A DNA stretch of 48,840 nucleotides from Lentilactobacillus diolivorans DSM 14421 (lineage in GTDB: Bacteria > Bacillota > Bacilli > Lactobacillales > Lactobacillaceae). The notes beneath the pieces are model-generated. The model was not told where the DNA came from. It did not search any database and saw only the letters and a program-made list of their open reading frames with translations. Positions 23,593-31,715 of the stretch are shown here, piece after piece. Where the stretch lies: assembly GCF_001434255.1 (NCBI RefSeq), contig NZ_AZEY01000028.1:28380-77219 (forward strand), given 5' to 3'. Each line of letters starts with the position of its first letter. The first letter of the stretch is position 1. Both the position numbers and the translations under genes were made by a program.

Positions 23593-23801
23593 ACGGTCGT
23601 GGCACATCTTTTTAATAAATCGGGCTTTCTGACAAAATTGTCAGATTGATCGACAAAATATCAGATTTAAAAGAATAAAAGGCGCTAAGCTAAAGAGTGA
23701 AGTTAGTTAAATTGTGATCAATTGGCTGATGTTAGCATTTATTGATCATCATGATAAAAACTCGGGGATCTTTGGTTCTCGACCAAGAAAGGATGAGCAA
23801 T

Positions 23802-24161
23802 GTGTTGAAAAGAACTTTATCATTGATTATGAATGTATCTTTTAGCGTTGGAATTGTTATCATTATTGCGGCTTATCCAATTCTAGGAAAGAATACGATT
23901 GGAAAACCGGGGATGTGGCTTGCAGTTTTGACGTGTTTTCTAGTCGGTATTGTTGTTATTGGATTCTCATTAATAACTAAAAGCGGATTATTGGCAAATC
24001 TCTATCAGGGAATTAGTTTGCTTGTTTATCTGATGATGATTGGTATCGCATTACTGGTTCTATCTGGGGGACTACAGATCCTCAGCATTCTACTTGGAAT
24101 GTTGGGCATACTCAACAGTGGCGGGTATCTGCTAATCCTTATGAAGCCGCAGTTCTCTTAA
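23802..24161 (+). CDS. Four-helix membrane protein, hypothetical
   Basis: About 119 residues from GTG 23802 (AAAGGA eight bases upstream). The same frame could begin at ATG 23793 or further back at 23742, so the start is uncertain. Four hydrophobic helices make up nearly all of the product (LSLIMNVSFSVGIVIIIAAY, MWLAVLTCFLVGIVVIGFSL, GISLLVYLMMIGIALLVL and LSILLGMLGILNSGGYLLIL), with a short C-terminal MKPQFS. No family is recognised. It lies 74 bases before an orphan response regulator on the same strand, which might make it a partner, but it has no kinase domain. Confidence 0.6.
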   Translation: MLKRTLSLIMNVSFSVGIVIIIAAYPILGKNTIGKPGMWLAVLTCFLVGIVVIGFSLITKSGLLANLYQGISLLVYLMMIGIALLVLSGGLQILSILLGMLGILNSGGYLLILMKPQFS

Positions 24162-24235
24162 AATTTTAGTTTCCTTTTTGGTAAAATAGACATTATTTAG
24201 AGTGATTGAGAATAAGTAGCAATGGGGGCGTTGAG

Positions 24236-24922
24236 ATGAATAAAGTATTAATTATTGAAGATAATCGAATCATTGCTGAGCAAATGCAATTTGGTCTGAA
24301 TAAACGGGGGTTGAAGTGCTATATTGCCGATGACTTCAATAATATTATTAAGGAAGCTCATTCTGTTAATCCTGACATTATTTTGATGGATCTTTATTTG
24401 CCGGTTTATGACGGTTATTATTGGACGCAAAGACTCCGTGAATATTCAACAGTGCCAATTATTTTTGTCTCATCTGCAGAAGAAAAGTTAAATACAGTTG
24501 CTGCAATTAGTACTGGAGCTGATGACTTTATTGAAAAGCCATTTGACCTAGATGTTCTAAATAGTAAAATTCAATCTTGGCTTCGACGAACCTATCGATT
24601 TGATCAGGCAAGCAGCTATCGTCAATTCAATGGTTATCACTTGGATTTAACCCATGATACTGTCGCATTGGGTGATGCCAAAATGAATTTGACTGCGCAT
24701 GAAACAATTATTTTACAGACCCTATTCGAGAATCAAGGACAAGTTGTTTCAAAAAGGATTTTAATGACCGCACTTTGGAATAATGATCGGTTTGTCGACG
24801 AGAATGCCTTGCAAGCGGCTTTGGTCAGGTTGCGAAGAAAAGTGGCTGCCATTAAGTTAGATCACTTTTTGATAACCAAAAAAGGGGATGGTTATTTCTT
24901 GGGAGATGTTCAAGAAAACTAA
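24236..24922 (+). CDS. OmpR/PhoB-type response regulator (orphan)
   Basis: A 228-residue two-component regulator. The receiver domain (1-120) has the acidic pair E8/D9, the phosphoryl-accepting Asp52 in LMDLYLP, Ser near 80 in FVSSAEE and the conserved Lys in IEKPFDL near 102. The C-terminal winged helix (about 130-228) has LTAHETIILQTLFENQGQVV, WNNDRFVDENALQAALVRLR and DGYFLG. All phosphorylation residues are intact, but no histidine kinase gene lies on either side. GGGGGCG before ATG 24236 sets the start (a TTG-started extension is unlikely). A P-type cation ATPase follows 241 bases downstream and could be a target. Confidence 0.88.
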   Translation: MNKVLIIEDNRIIAEQMQFGLNKRGLKCYIADDFNNIIKEAHSVNPDIILMDLYLPVYDGYYWTQRLREYSTVPIIFVSSAEEKLNTVAAISTGADDFIEKPFDLDVLNSKIQSWLRRTYRFDQASSYRQFNGYHLDLTHDTVALGDAKMNLTAHETIILQTLFENQGQVVSKRILMTALWNNDRFVDENALQAALVRLRRKVAAIKLDHFLITKKGDGYFLGDVQEN

Positions 24923-25163
24923 TTCAACGTTTTGATTAACCGGTTTTAAGATATTTATTGGGTCTTTAGCTTTTATAGGGAATGTTAACTGATGACTGAT
25001 TTTGAATGAGAATTTGATGCTGAAAAAATGTTTAGATGTTTCCATTAATCACATTTTATGCATAACCATTTCATACTTTGTTCACACATTAAGCTTCCTG
25101 TTTTGTTATAATTATAAGCACAACTATAAGGACAGGATGATTTAAACGATAAGGAGGAAATAA

Positions 25164-27986
25164 ATGAAATGGGTCAATCAAACGGCGGAAGTCATTCTTG
25201 AGAGACTTGAGACGAGTCGACTTACTGGATTAAGTGACCAACAGGCAACTACCCGTCTGGAACGATATGGACCAAATCAATTGCAACAAACAGAACGTGA
25301 GCCCGCATGGCGGATGTTTCTAAAAAGTTTTAAAGAACCACTCATCATCGTCTTGCTGATTGCAACAACACTGGCTTTAGCAAGTGCTTTGTATGATTTT
25401 AATGTGACTGGTGATCGCCAACACGCCATGGCGTCGGTTTATGAGGCAGTGGCGATCCTATTGATTGTGGCGATTAACGGTGGTCTGACGTTTTATCAGA
25501 CTCGCTCAGCGCAAAAGTCACTGGATGCTTTGGCCAATTTACGCCAACATCATATGACGGTCTTGCGTGGTCAAACTTGGAAATCCTTAGCTGCCACTAA
25601 GTTGGTTCCTGGCGACATCGTCAGTGTTAAAGCAGGCGACTTTATTGAGGGCGATCTGCGGTGGCTGAAGGCTTCTGAACTTCAAATCAACGAGTCACAT
25701 CTAACTGGGGAATCTGATGCAATTACCAAAACAGTTGATCCACTGGCGGCTGACACTGAACTTGGTGATCAAACCAATATGGGCTTTTCCGGGTCGATGG
25801 TCGTTAATGGTAACGGGATTGGCGTTGTGGTTGCAACCGGCATGCAAACTGAACTTGGTAAAATTTCTGGTCTCATGCAGGGGATCGATGATCAAAAGAC
25901 ACCGATTGAAAAATCAGTCCATAGTTTAAGTAAAAAGTTGCTGATAATTGCTGCAGGGATCATTTTATTGACAATCGGTTACGATTTAGTGAAACAGTTG
26001 ATTGAAACCGGTGCAATCGCAATTGATAGTCTTGCCGGCATTTCTTCGACAGCCATTGCCATTGCGGTGGCTTCAATTCCAGACGCAATGCCGGTTGTCC
26101 TCTCGATTGTTTTAACAATTGGGGCCAAGATGCTGGCTGATAGTAAGGGATTGGTTAAATCGCTAAGCAGTGTCGAAACTCTTGGCGCAACGACGTATAT
26201 TGCTTCTGACAAGACGGGAACGTTGACGAAAAATGAAATGACGGTCACCCGATTTCTGGCAAATGGTGAGAATTATCGGGTTGAAGGAAATGGGTATACA
26301 CCAGTTGGTGACTTTTTAGGAACAGATGGCAAACCGGGTCAACCTGATGATTATCAACGTTTCTTAGAAGTAGCAGTGTTAAATAATGAAGCCGAAATTA
26401 AACCGGATGATCAACAAAATTGGCGGCCATTTGGGAATCCAACTGATGTTTCTTTAGTTGTCTTGGCAGCTAAACAGGGAGTTAAGCGTGATGCCTTACT
26501 CGAGAAGTCTGGGGACCACGACATTGATATTATTCGAGTCATCCCGTTTGACAGTACCCGAAAAATGATGACGGTGGTCATTAAGGAAGATGACAAATAT
26601 TATAGTTTGACAAAGGGTGCGCCGGATGTGGTTGCCTTGAGAACCACACACGTGTTGCTTGGCGGCCATGTAGCTGATATTAGTAACGCTCAAGATCATA
26701 TTGATCAAACCATCTTGGATTTTGCCGGTGATGCATTACGAACGATTGCCATTACCCAAAGAGAAGTTACTGAAAAACAAGCTTTAGAGGCAACCAGTGA
26801 AGAGCTGGAACGCGAGCTATGTTTTCTTGGAGTAGTTGGTATTATTGACCCGCCGCGTGAAGAAGTCAAAGCGTCAATTAAGAAGTTAACGGCCGCCTCA
26901 GTGAACGTTGTGATGATCACTGGTGACCATGACGTGACTGCCAAAGCGATTGCCAAGCAGCTTGGGATTATTCAATCGGATAATGCCCGGGTAATTGTCG
27001 GGCGAACCTTAGAAAAGATGAGCGATGAAGACTTGGCAAAAGTCGTTATGGATACCAATGTCTATGCCCGGGTAACGCCTGAACATAAGCAACGAATTGT
27101 GAAACAACTGCAAAAACACAAGCAGGTTGTTGCAATGACTGGTGATGGCATTAACGATGCACCAGCATTGAAAGCAGCTGATATTGGGATCGCCATGGGA
27201 ATTAACGGCACCGAGGTAACTAAAGACGCCGCCAATTTGATTTTACTGGATGATAAATTTACAACGATTGAGAAATCGGTAGAATCTGGGCGAACCATTT
27301 TTTCAAATATTTTAAATTTCATGCGTCATGAGCTGACCACCAATGTCGCTGAAGTTCTCTCATTACTGCTGGGCGTTTTCTTGATTACGGCACCAATCGA
27401 GCAAGTAACGGCGGTGACGCCAACATTAACAGCCCTGATGGTGCTTTGGGTAAACATGATTAGCGACTCACTACCATCATTTGCGTTGGGATATGATCGA
27501 CCAGAATCTGATCTCATGAAACAGCAACCACGAAATACGCAGCAGTCAATTTTGGCAAATGGGATGCTGAGGCGCGTCTTGGTTCGTGGCGGCGTGATGG
27601 GCGGGTTAGTCTTTGTTGCCTTTGTTTGGGCAGCATCGCAAGGCTTTAGTGTTGCCCAAAGTCAGACGATTGCCTTTCTAACCTTAGTTTTTGGTCAGTT
27701 GTGGCATGTCTACGATGCGCGAAGTGCCAACACACTTTTTGATCGGAACCCATTTAGCAACTCACGATTGACACTAGCGGTTGGGTTTGCGGCAACGTCT
27801 TCAATTTTGGTAACGTTAATTCCGTTTTTTAATCACGTTATGGGAACGGCATCGTTATCGATGGGGTTATATGCTGGGATTATCGTGATTTCGGCAATTC
27901 CAACGTTTGTCTTGTCGGGAATTAAGAAATTAGTCAAGAGGGGCGGTCGACAACGGCGTGATTGGGATGTTGCTGAAGAAGAGTAA
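25164..27986 (+). CDS. P-type cation-transporting ATPase (P2, Ca2+/Mn2+-like)
   Basis: A 940-residue membrane pump driven by ATP. An N-terminal cation ATPase domain (about 1-70, GLSDQQATTRLERYGPNQL) is followed by helices, the actuator loop LTGES near 181, the phosphorylation site SDKTGTLTKNEMT (Asp near 349), the nucleotide-binding KGAPDVV, the hinge TGDGINDAPALKAADIG near 660 and a C-terminal six-helix block. The M4 ion site reads IPDAMPVVL, where calcium pumps usually have PEGLP or PEALP, so Glu is replaced by Asp. Ion identity is therefore uncertain: calcium or manganese export are the best guesses. AAGGAGGAAATAA precedes ATG 25164. A TATAAT at about 25108 may be its -10. Confidence 0.87.
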   Translation: MKWVNQTAEVILERLETSRLTGLSDQQATTRLERYGPNQLQQTEREPAWRMFLKSFKEPLIIVLLIATTLALASALYDFNVTGDRQHAMASVYEAVAILLIVAINGGLTFYQTRSAQKSLDALANLRQHHMTVLRGQTWKSLAATKLVPGDIVSVKAGDFIEGDLRWLKASELQINESHLTGESDAITKTVDPLAADTELGDQTNMGFSGSMVVNGNGIGVVVATGMQTELGKISGLMQGIDDQKTPIEKSVHSLSKKLLIIAAGIILLTIGYDLVKQLIETGAIAIDSLAGISSTAIAIAVASIPDAMPVVLSIVLTIGAKMLADSKGLVKSLSSVETLGATTYIASDKTGTLTKNEMTVTRFLANGENYRVEGNGYTPVGDFLGTDGKPGQPDDYQRFLEVAVLNNEAEIKPDDQQNWRPFGNPTDVSLVVLAAKQGVKRDALLEKSGDHDIDIIRVIPFDSTRKMMTVVIKEDDKYYSLTKGAPDVVALRTTHVLLGGHVADISNAQDHIDQTILDFAGDALRTIAITQREVTEKQALEATSEELERELCFLGVVGIIDPPREEVKASIKKLTAASVNVVMITGDHDVTAKAIAKQLGIIQSDNARVIVGRTLEKMSDEDLAKVVMDTNVYARVTPEHKQRIVKQLQKHKQVVAMTGDGINDAPALKAADIGIAMGINGTEVTKDAANLILLDDKFTTIEKSVESGRTIFSNILNFMRHELTTNVAEVLSLLLGVFLITAPIEQVTAVTPTLTALMVLWVNMISDSLPSFALGYDRPESDLMKQQPRNTQQSILANGMLRRVLVRGGVMGGLVFVAFVWAASQGFSVAQSQTIAFLTLVFGQLWHVYDARSANTLFDRNPFSNSRLTLAVGFAATSSILVTLIPFFNHVMGTASLSMGLYAGIIVISAIPTFVLSGIKKLVKRGGRQRRDWDVAEEE

Positions 27987-28068
27987 GTAATATTTGAATC
28001 ATAATTATAAATTGAGTTGTTAGTTGATTAGATTTTTACTAACAGCTTATTTTTATGTCGTTAAATGC

Positions 28069-28470
28069 CTATTTTGTTGTTTTAGATATTTGATAAACGT
28101 ATATCAATCCGGCAACTATAGCGGAAAGAAGAAAGGCGATTAACTTGTAAATTAAAGCTGAGTTTGTTGTGAAATTGCTGTTGGATATGATAAAAACACC
28201 ACCGATGGGACCAGTCGTCATGAAGAGTTCAAAGATGCCGGTGCCAAGATACGAGTAAAATTCTTTTTGAAGTTTAGAGATATTATGGCCTTGGGGTGTT
28301 CTTTGGATCAGCTGCTTTAATAAATAGCCATATGTTCCTGATATGATAAGAGCAATCACTGACACAATATAAAAGAATCGATTATTAAAAATGATGTTTG
28401 TGGCGATAATTAACAAAATGGTTCCTAAAACATAGGGTGAACTTTTTGAAATAAATAATCTAATTTTCAA
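28069..28470 (-). CDS. Four-helix membrane protein, hypothetical
   Basis: A 133-residue product with four hydrophobic helices (SSPYVLGTILLIIATNIIF, FYIVSVIALIISGTYGYLL, a central weaker one around GIFELFMTTGPIGGVFII, and KLIAFLLSAIVAGLIYVY) and a charged middle loop QLIQRTPQGHNISKLQKEF. No family is recognised. GGAGAGATGTC gives a ribosome binding site near the start at 28470. It is divergent from the gene at 28604. The shared 133-base upstream region contains a perfect 22-bp palindrome, suggesting joint control. Confidence 0.55.
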   Translation of the reverse strand: MKIRLFISKSSPYVLGTILLIIATNIIFNNRFFYIVSVIALIISGTYGYLLKQLIQRTPQGHNISKLQKEFYSYLGTGIFELFMTTGPIGGVFIISNSNFTTNSALIYKLIAFLLSAIVAGLIYVYQISKTTK

Positions 28471-28501
28471 TTTGACATCTCTCCAATTCTCTTTTAAACT
28501 A

Positions 28502-28523
28502 AATGCAATATATATATTGCATT
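28502..28523. promoter_or_regulatory. Perfect 22-bp palindrome in a divergent promoter region
   Basis: AATGCAATATA followed directly by its reverse complement TATATTGCATT. It lies 32 bases upstream of the minus-strand membrane protein and 81 bases upstream of the plus-strand gene pair with an XRE regulator. It includes TATATT sequences usable as -10 boxes in either direction. An operator is the likely reading, and the XRE protein at 29115 is a candidate ligand. Confidence 0.5.
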
Positions 28524-28603
28524 CGAGACAAAAACAAGGTCATTAACTTTAGAATACACGTAGAAGTCACTTGGATCAACAAGGAAAGTAAGGAGATGGC
28601 AAC

Positions 28604-29095
28604 ATGAATTTGCTGGAAAAATGGATTTTGGGATTATCTGGTGCACGAGATGAGGCCCAGCAGAAAGCGATATCGAGCATTGGCTTGCAAGGATATATTG
28701 TGACATATCTTGTTGGTTGTATTGCATTAATTATTTCATTTGGATGGGATCTATACACTGGTAATTTAAATATCAGAACAATTTTGATTGCTGGAATTGT
28801 CATCATCCCAGCAATGTTTGTGATGTACCGATTAAGAAAAAGCGGTTCCGATCAAACTGAGGTTTATTCAGAAACGGATTATCGTCGATTAATTACCCAT
28901 ATAAAATGGCAAGTCGGGTTGAGTGTTGTCAATTTTTCCGTAGTTATGTCATTAGTGATGACGTACGGATACACTTGGCTACTACATGATAAGGAAAATT
29001 ATTTCTTTAATGTATTGGATGCGATTACCTGTGGCCTTGTTTGGGGTGTTTGCATGTACTTTTACGCTAAACATAAAGTGGTTAAAGAATATTAA
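28604..29095 (+). CDS. Membrane protein partnered with an XRE regulator (DUF3278-like)
   Basis: A 163-residue membrane protein. A soluble N-terminal LSGARDEAQQKAISSIGLQG is followed by two helices (YIVTYLVGCIALIISF and ILIAGIVIIPAMFVMYRL), a charged loop with SETDYRRLITHIKW, and two further helices (VNFSVVMSLVMTYGYTWLL and ITCGLVWGVCMYFYAKH). The layout and the XRE gene 19 bases downstream match a common Lactobacillaceae pair in which a DUF3278-type membrane protein is encoded with a small Cro-like regulator. The family assignment is from memory of layout and not certain. AAGGAGATGGCAAC precedes ATG 28604. Role unknown, perhaps envelope stress sensing. Confidence 0.6.
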   Translation: MNLLEKWILGLSGARDEAQQKAISSIGLQGYIVTYLVGCIALIISFGWDLYTGNLNIRTILIAGIVIIPAMFVMYRLRKSGSDQTEVYSETDYRRLITHIKWQVGLSVVNFSVVMSLVMTYGYTWLLHDKENYFFNVLDAITCGLVWGVCMYFYAKHKVVKEY

Positions 29096-29114
29096 TTGAA
29101 ATGGGTTATTGGTT

Positions 29115-29321
29115 ATGATAGAAAACCGTGTTAAGCAATATCGAAAACAGCGCGGATTAACCCAGATCGATTTAGCCCGACAAACAGGGCTAACCCGTCA
29201 AACGATTGGGTTAATTGAAAGTGGTAAATATAATCCATCTTTAAAAGCCTGCTTAAAAATTGCGGCCGTACTTTTTACTGGACTTGATGCATTGTTTAAT
29301 CCTAATTCGTTTGATGATTAG
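29115..29321 (+). CDS. Small XRE-family (Cro-like) transcriptional regulator
   Basis: A 68-residue DNA-binding protein that is almost only a helix-turn-helix: VKQYRKQRGLTQIDLARQTG followed by LTRQTIGLIESGKYNPSLKA, with a short tail. This is the YozG/Cro-like group of stand-alone XRE proteins usually encoded next to a membrane protein, as here (19-base gap after the preceding stop). The start is ATG 29115; the upstream TTG at 29109 is in frame and cannot be excluded, and the ribosome binding site AATGGG is weak, so translational coupling is likely. It may bind the 22-bp palindrome 600 bases upstream. An intrinsic terminator follows at 29423. Confidence 0.82.
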   Translation: MIENRVKQYRKQRGLTQIDLARQTGLTRQTIGLIESGKYNPSLKACLKIAAVLFTGLDALFNPNSFDD

Positions 29322-29422
29322 CCTGTTGGCAAATGCAGCATTGTTTGATTGAATTATTGCGGCTAGTTGCTTAGAAGGTTGGAGAATGTCCTTTGAATAT
29401 AACTGATTAAACGTTAACAATT

Positions 29423-29459
29423 AAAAAGCAGAAACCGTGTCAAAGGGTTTCTGCTTTTT
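29423..29459. terminator. Bidirectional intrinsic terminator
   Basis: AAAAAGCAGAAACC pairs with GGTTTCTGCTTTTT across a 9-base loop, giving A- and T-runs on both flanks. It lies between the XRE gene and the convergent TetR gene. Confidence 0.88.
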
Positions 29460-29488
29460 GGTGTCTCGTTATTAGATTGTCTAAATGA

Positions 29489-30070
29489 TTACTTTAAATA
29501 TTCCGCAAAGTTGCGAACATTTTTCTGGACAAAATCGGTTTGAGAAATATCCAATCCTGTGCCAGTATAAATGTTTTGAATCAGCGCATGACCTAAAATC
29601 AAAGTAATATAATTCGCAGCAGTAATGTCGACGTTAACCAGCTCGTTGATTTCTCCCGAGCGCTTCATCTCTGTCATTCGGGATATCAATATTTTCTTGA
29701 GCTTCATTGGTAATTGAATGATCATTTCTTTTAATTTTGGGAACTGAAACGAATCCCGCATCCCAATTAAAAATAGCGCTTTATGGGTTTCAACGAATTG
29801 ATTGTATATCTCGGCAACCTGCATCAGGTCACTCACAATATCACCGCTTGCGATGAATCCCGCGTTGGCTGTATCAATATCGCTCATATATTTTTGCACC
29901 AGCTCCTTAACAAGTTGTTCTTTATCCTTAAAGTGACGAAATAAGGTACTCTCGTTGACGCCAGCAGCTTGCGCAATCTTCTTTGTGGTTGTTTCCGTGT
30001 AACCATTTTCCTCAAGCAGTTTGGAAAAAGCATTCAGAATTTTTTCATCCGTTGTTAATTTTTGGGCCAT
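29489..30070 (-). CDS. TetR/AcrR family regulator of the adjacent exporter
   Basis: A 193-residue repressor. The helix-turn-helix block runs FSKLLEENGYTETTTKKIAQ, then AAGVNESTLFRHFKDKEQLV (residues about 15-54). A helical ligand domain follows, with no specificity visible. AAGG nine bases before ATG 30070 sets the start. It is the second gene of a minus-strand operon behind a DUF3533/YhgE-like export permease (gap 51 bases). The operon promoter carries a near-perfect 28-bp palindrome over the -35 box, a natural binding site for this protein. Confidence 0.85.
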   Translation of the reverse strand: MAQKLTTDEKILNAFSKLLEENGYTETTTKKIAQAAGVNESTLFRHFKDKEQLVKELVQKYMSDIDTANAGFIASGDIVSDLMQVAEIYNQFVETHKALFLIGMRDSFQFPKLKEMIIQLPMKLKKILISRMTEMKRSGEINELVNVDITAANYITLILGHALIQNIYTGTGLDISQTDFVQKNVRNFAEYLK

Positions 30071-30121
30071 TATCAGCAACCTTACCTTTCAAAATCGACT
30101 TGTTAAGCCCATTATATCCGA

Positions 30122-31447
30122 TTAACTTAATTGATGAAAATCAAGAATGGGCTGATGCTTTCTGAAGGTAACGATTACGATATTCAGTATCAAAATGCCA
30201 AATGACAAAAGAATCAGTTGCCCCCAATACATACCGGTTTGATTACCGCCAAACATAATATTAAAGTCTGATTGAACGCTGTAAAACATTGGGGACACAT
30301 AATGAGCTGCCTTGAAAAACGAATTGAGCGTTATTAACGGGATCATTCCAGCACCCGAAACAACTTGAATCATCGTTAGGAAGATATTTAAGGCGGTTCC
30401 AATTTGACCCAGCAATAATACTAAAATCAAATTGAAATTAAGTGATGCGAAGATTTCCAAGCCGTGATTCAGCCACAGATTGATAAACTGTGAACCTCCC
30501 AGCCCCATAAAGCCGGCAATGCTCCATGATGTAAATAGTGACCCGATGATGGCTAACAAGACGGCTGCTATTTCCAAGAATGAGAATGATTTAAACCGAC
30601 CAATTATTGGTGCAAACTTGGCATACGTACCATAAAGGAGCAACGCCCCAATTAAGGTTCCAAGATAAACGGCAATGTTTGCAATAAACGGTGCCAGTGC
30701 ATGATTCATTCCAGTCTTAACCGGGTGGACTCGAACAAAGTTGGTTCCGACAGAGCGATCAACATTTTGATACGCATTGGACACTTGGTTGCGAATCCCG
30801 CTGGCTTGTTGATTAACCTGCGTTTCGAGCTTTTGTTTTGCTGCCAATTCCTGTTGCTTTAGGAGTGCTTCCAGTCTTGGCTGCTGAGCGCGGGGTGCCT
30901 GTACAATCTGCTGTTTTTTCGCCTGCAATTGATTTTGAAGTTGAGCCTGTTTGGTTTGAGCTGTTTTTTCCAAGCTCGTCATTGGTGCTTTTGCTAACAT
31001 CGCCTTTCCTTTTTCAATGATGACTTGTTGATTAACAGTATTGCCAATATTTTGAGAAACTGTTTTCAATGCACTCACTTGCGAATATGGGGTGGCTTCA
31101 TCAATATAAAAATTCAAATTAGTTGGAGAATTACTGGTGATTTTTGATTTGAAGTTTTTCGGAATTTCAATAATCATAGCTGACTTCTTGTGATGTAATT
31201 GTGTTTTAGCTGTTGATAGACTGGATACTTTCTTGATATGTTTAAATGGCAGTGCTTTTTCAACTTGATTCGCTAACGTTTGGGTATTCTTATTTCGATT
31301 AACCACCGTTACGGTTAATTCATCAACGTGTTTAGGCATTGCTTGATACCCGGTAAAGTATATTGTAAAAATTAAACAACCATATAAAATTGAAACAATT
31401 GTTGCTAAGATAACCCCACGACTCGTCAAAAATTTTTTTAGATTCAT
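30122..31447 (-). CDS. ABC-2 / DUF3533 (YhgE/Pip-like) export membrane protein
   Basis: A 441-residue membrane protein. One N-terminal helix (ILATIVSILYGCLIFTIYF) is followed by a large extracellular domain of about 200 residues, which includes a glutamine/alanine/lysine-rich coiled coil (KTAQTKQAQLQNQLQAKKQQ onward). Five helices follow in the C-terminal half (IANIAVYLGTLIGALLLYG to LILLSFGILILNIVIV). This layout is that of YhgE/Pip or DUF3533 proteins, which act as exporters of toxic or hydrophobic compounds and need no linked ATPase. ATG 31447 has AGG ten bases upstream; ATG 31456 is too close to it. First gene of an operon with the TetR regulator. Confidence 0.75.
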   Translation of the reverse strand: MNLKKFLTSRGVILATIVSILYGCLIFTIYFTGYQAMPKHVDELTVTVVNRNKNTQTLANQVEKALPFKHIKKVSSLSTAKTQLHHKKSAMIIEIPKNFKSKITSNSPTNLNFYIDEATPYSQVSALKTVSQNIGNTVNQQVIIEKGKAMLAKAPMTSLEKTAQTKQAQLQNQLQAKKQQIVQAPRAQQPRLEALLKQQELAAKQKLETQVNQQASGIRNQVSNAYQNVDRSVGTNFVRVHPVKTGMNHALAPFIANIAVYLGTLIGALLLYGTYAKFAPIIGRFKSFSFLEIAAVLLAIIGSLFTSWSIAGFMGLGGSQFINLWLNHGLEIFASLNFNLILVLLLGQIGTALNIFLTMIQVVSGAGMIPLITLNSFFKAAHYVSPMFYSVQSDFNIMFGGNQTGMYWGQLILLSFGILILNIVIVTFRKHQPILDFHQLS

Positions 31448-31482
31448 TTTGATCATGCCTACTTTCTTTATTCAATGCCAGA

Positions 31483-31527
31483 AGTATAGCAGTGTTTTTA
31501 AATGCACGCAAGTACTTGCATGCATTT
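31483..31527 (-). promoter_or_regulatory. Promoter with 28-bp TetR-type operator
   Basis: On the minus strand TTGCGT (31506-31511) and TATACT (31483-31488) are 17 bases apart, about 36 bases upstream of the permease. The plus-strand segment 31500-31527 is a 28-bp palindrome (AAATGCACGCAAGT / ACTTGCATGCATTT) with 13 of 14 pairs symmetric, and it covers the -35 box. Binding of the TetR protein there would block the promoter. Confidence 0.72.
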
Positions 31528-31535
31528 AACTGATC

Positions 31536-31571
31536 AAAAAAGGACTGGGACAATAATCCCCTTGCCCAGTC
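31536..31571 (-). terminator. Intrinsic terminator downstream of the greA-vanZ-methyltransferase operon
   Basis: On the minus strand GACTGGG pairs with CCCAGTC and is followed by CTTTTTT. It lies after a decayed repeat, 145 bases past the methyltransferase stop and just before the exporter operon operator. Confidence 0.65.
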
Positions 31572-31599
31572 TCTGTTAGTGTAAACACGATTGTTACCA

Positions 31600-31712
31600 A
31601 ACAAAAAGGCAACTTCCAGTCGTGTCACCGAATTATCCAGTTATTCAAGTCCGGAATAGCTTGTTGCCCTTTTTATTTAGCTAAAACGTAGCCCAGCAAG
31701 CAGTCCATTTTA
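31600..31712 (-). repeat. Fragment of the palindromic element
   Basis: On the minus strand GGACTGCTTGCTGGGCTACG then TTTTAGCTAAATAAAAAGGG (31707 to about 31666) matches the right arm and tail of the family, with the same TTTTTATTTAGCT flank as the copy ending at 21627. A larger imperfect inverted repeat (AAAAAGGCAAC and GTTGCCCTTTTT) spans 31603-31674. It lies directly past the stop of the minus-strand methyltransferase. The left arm and core are not recognisable. Confidence 0.5.
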
Positions 31713-31715
31713 CGT

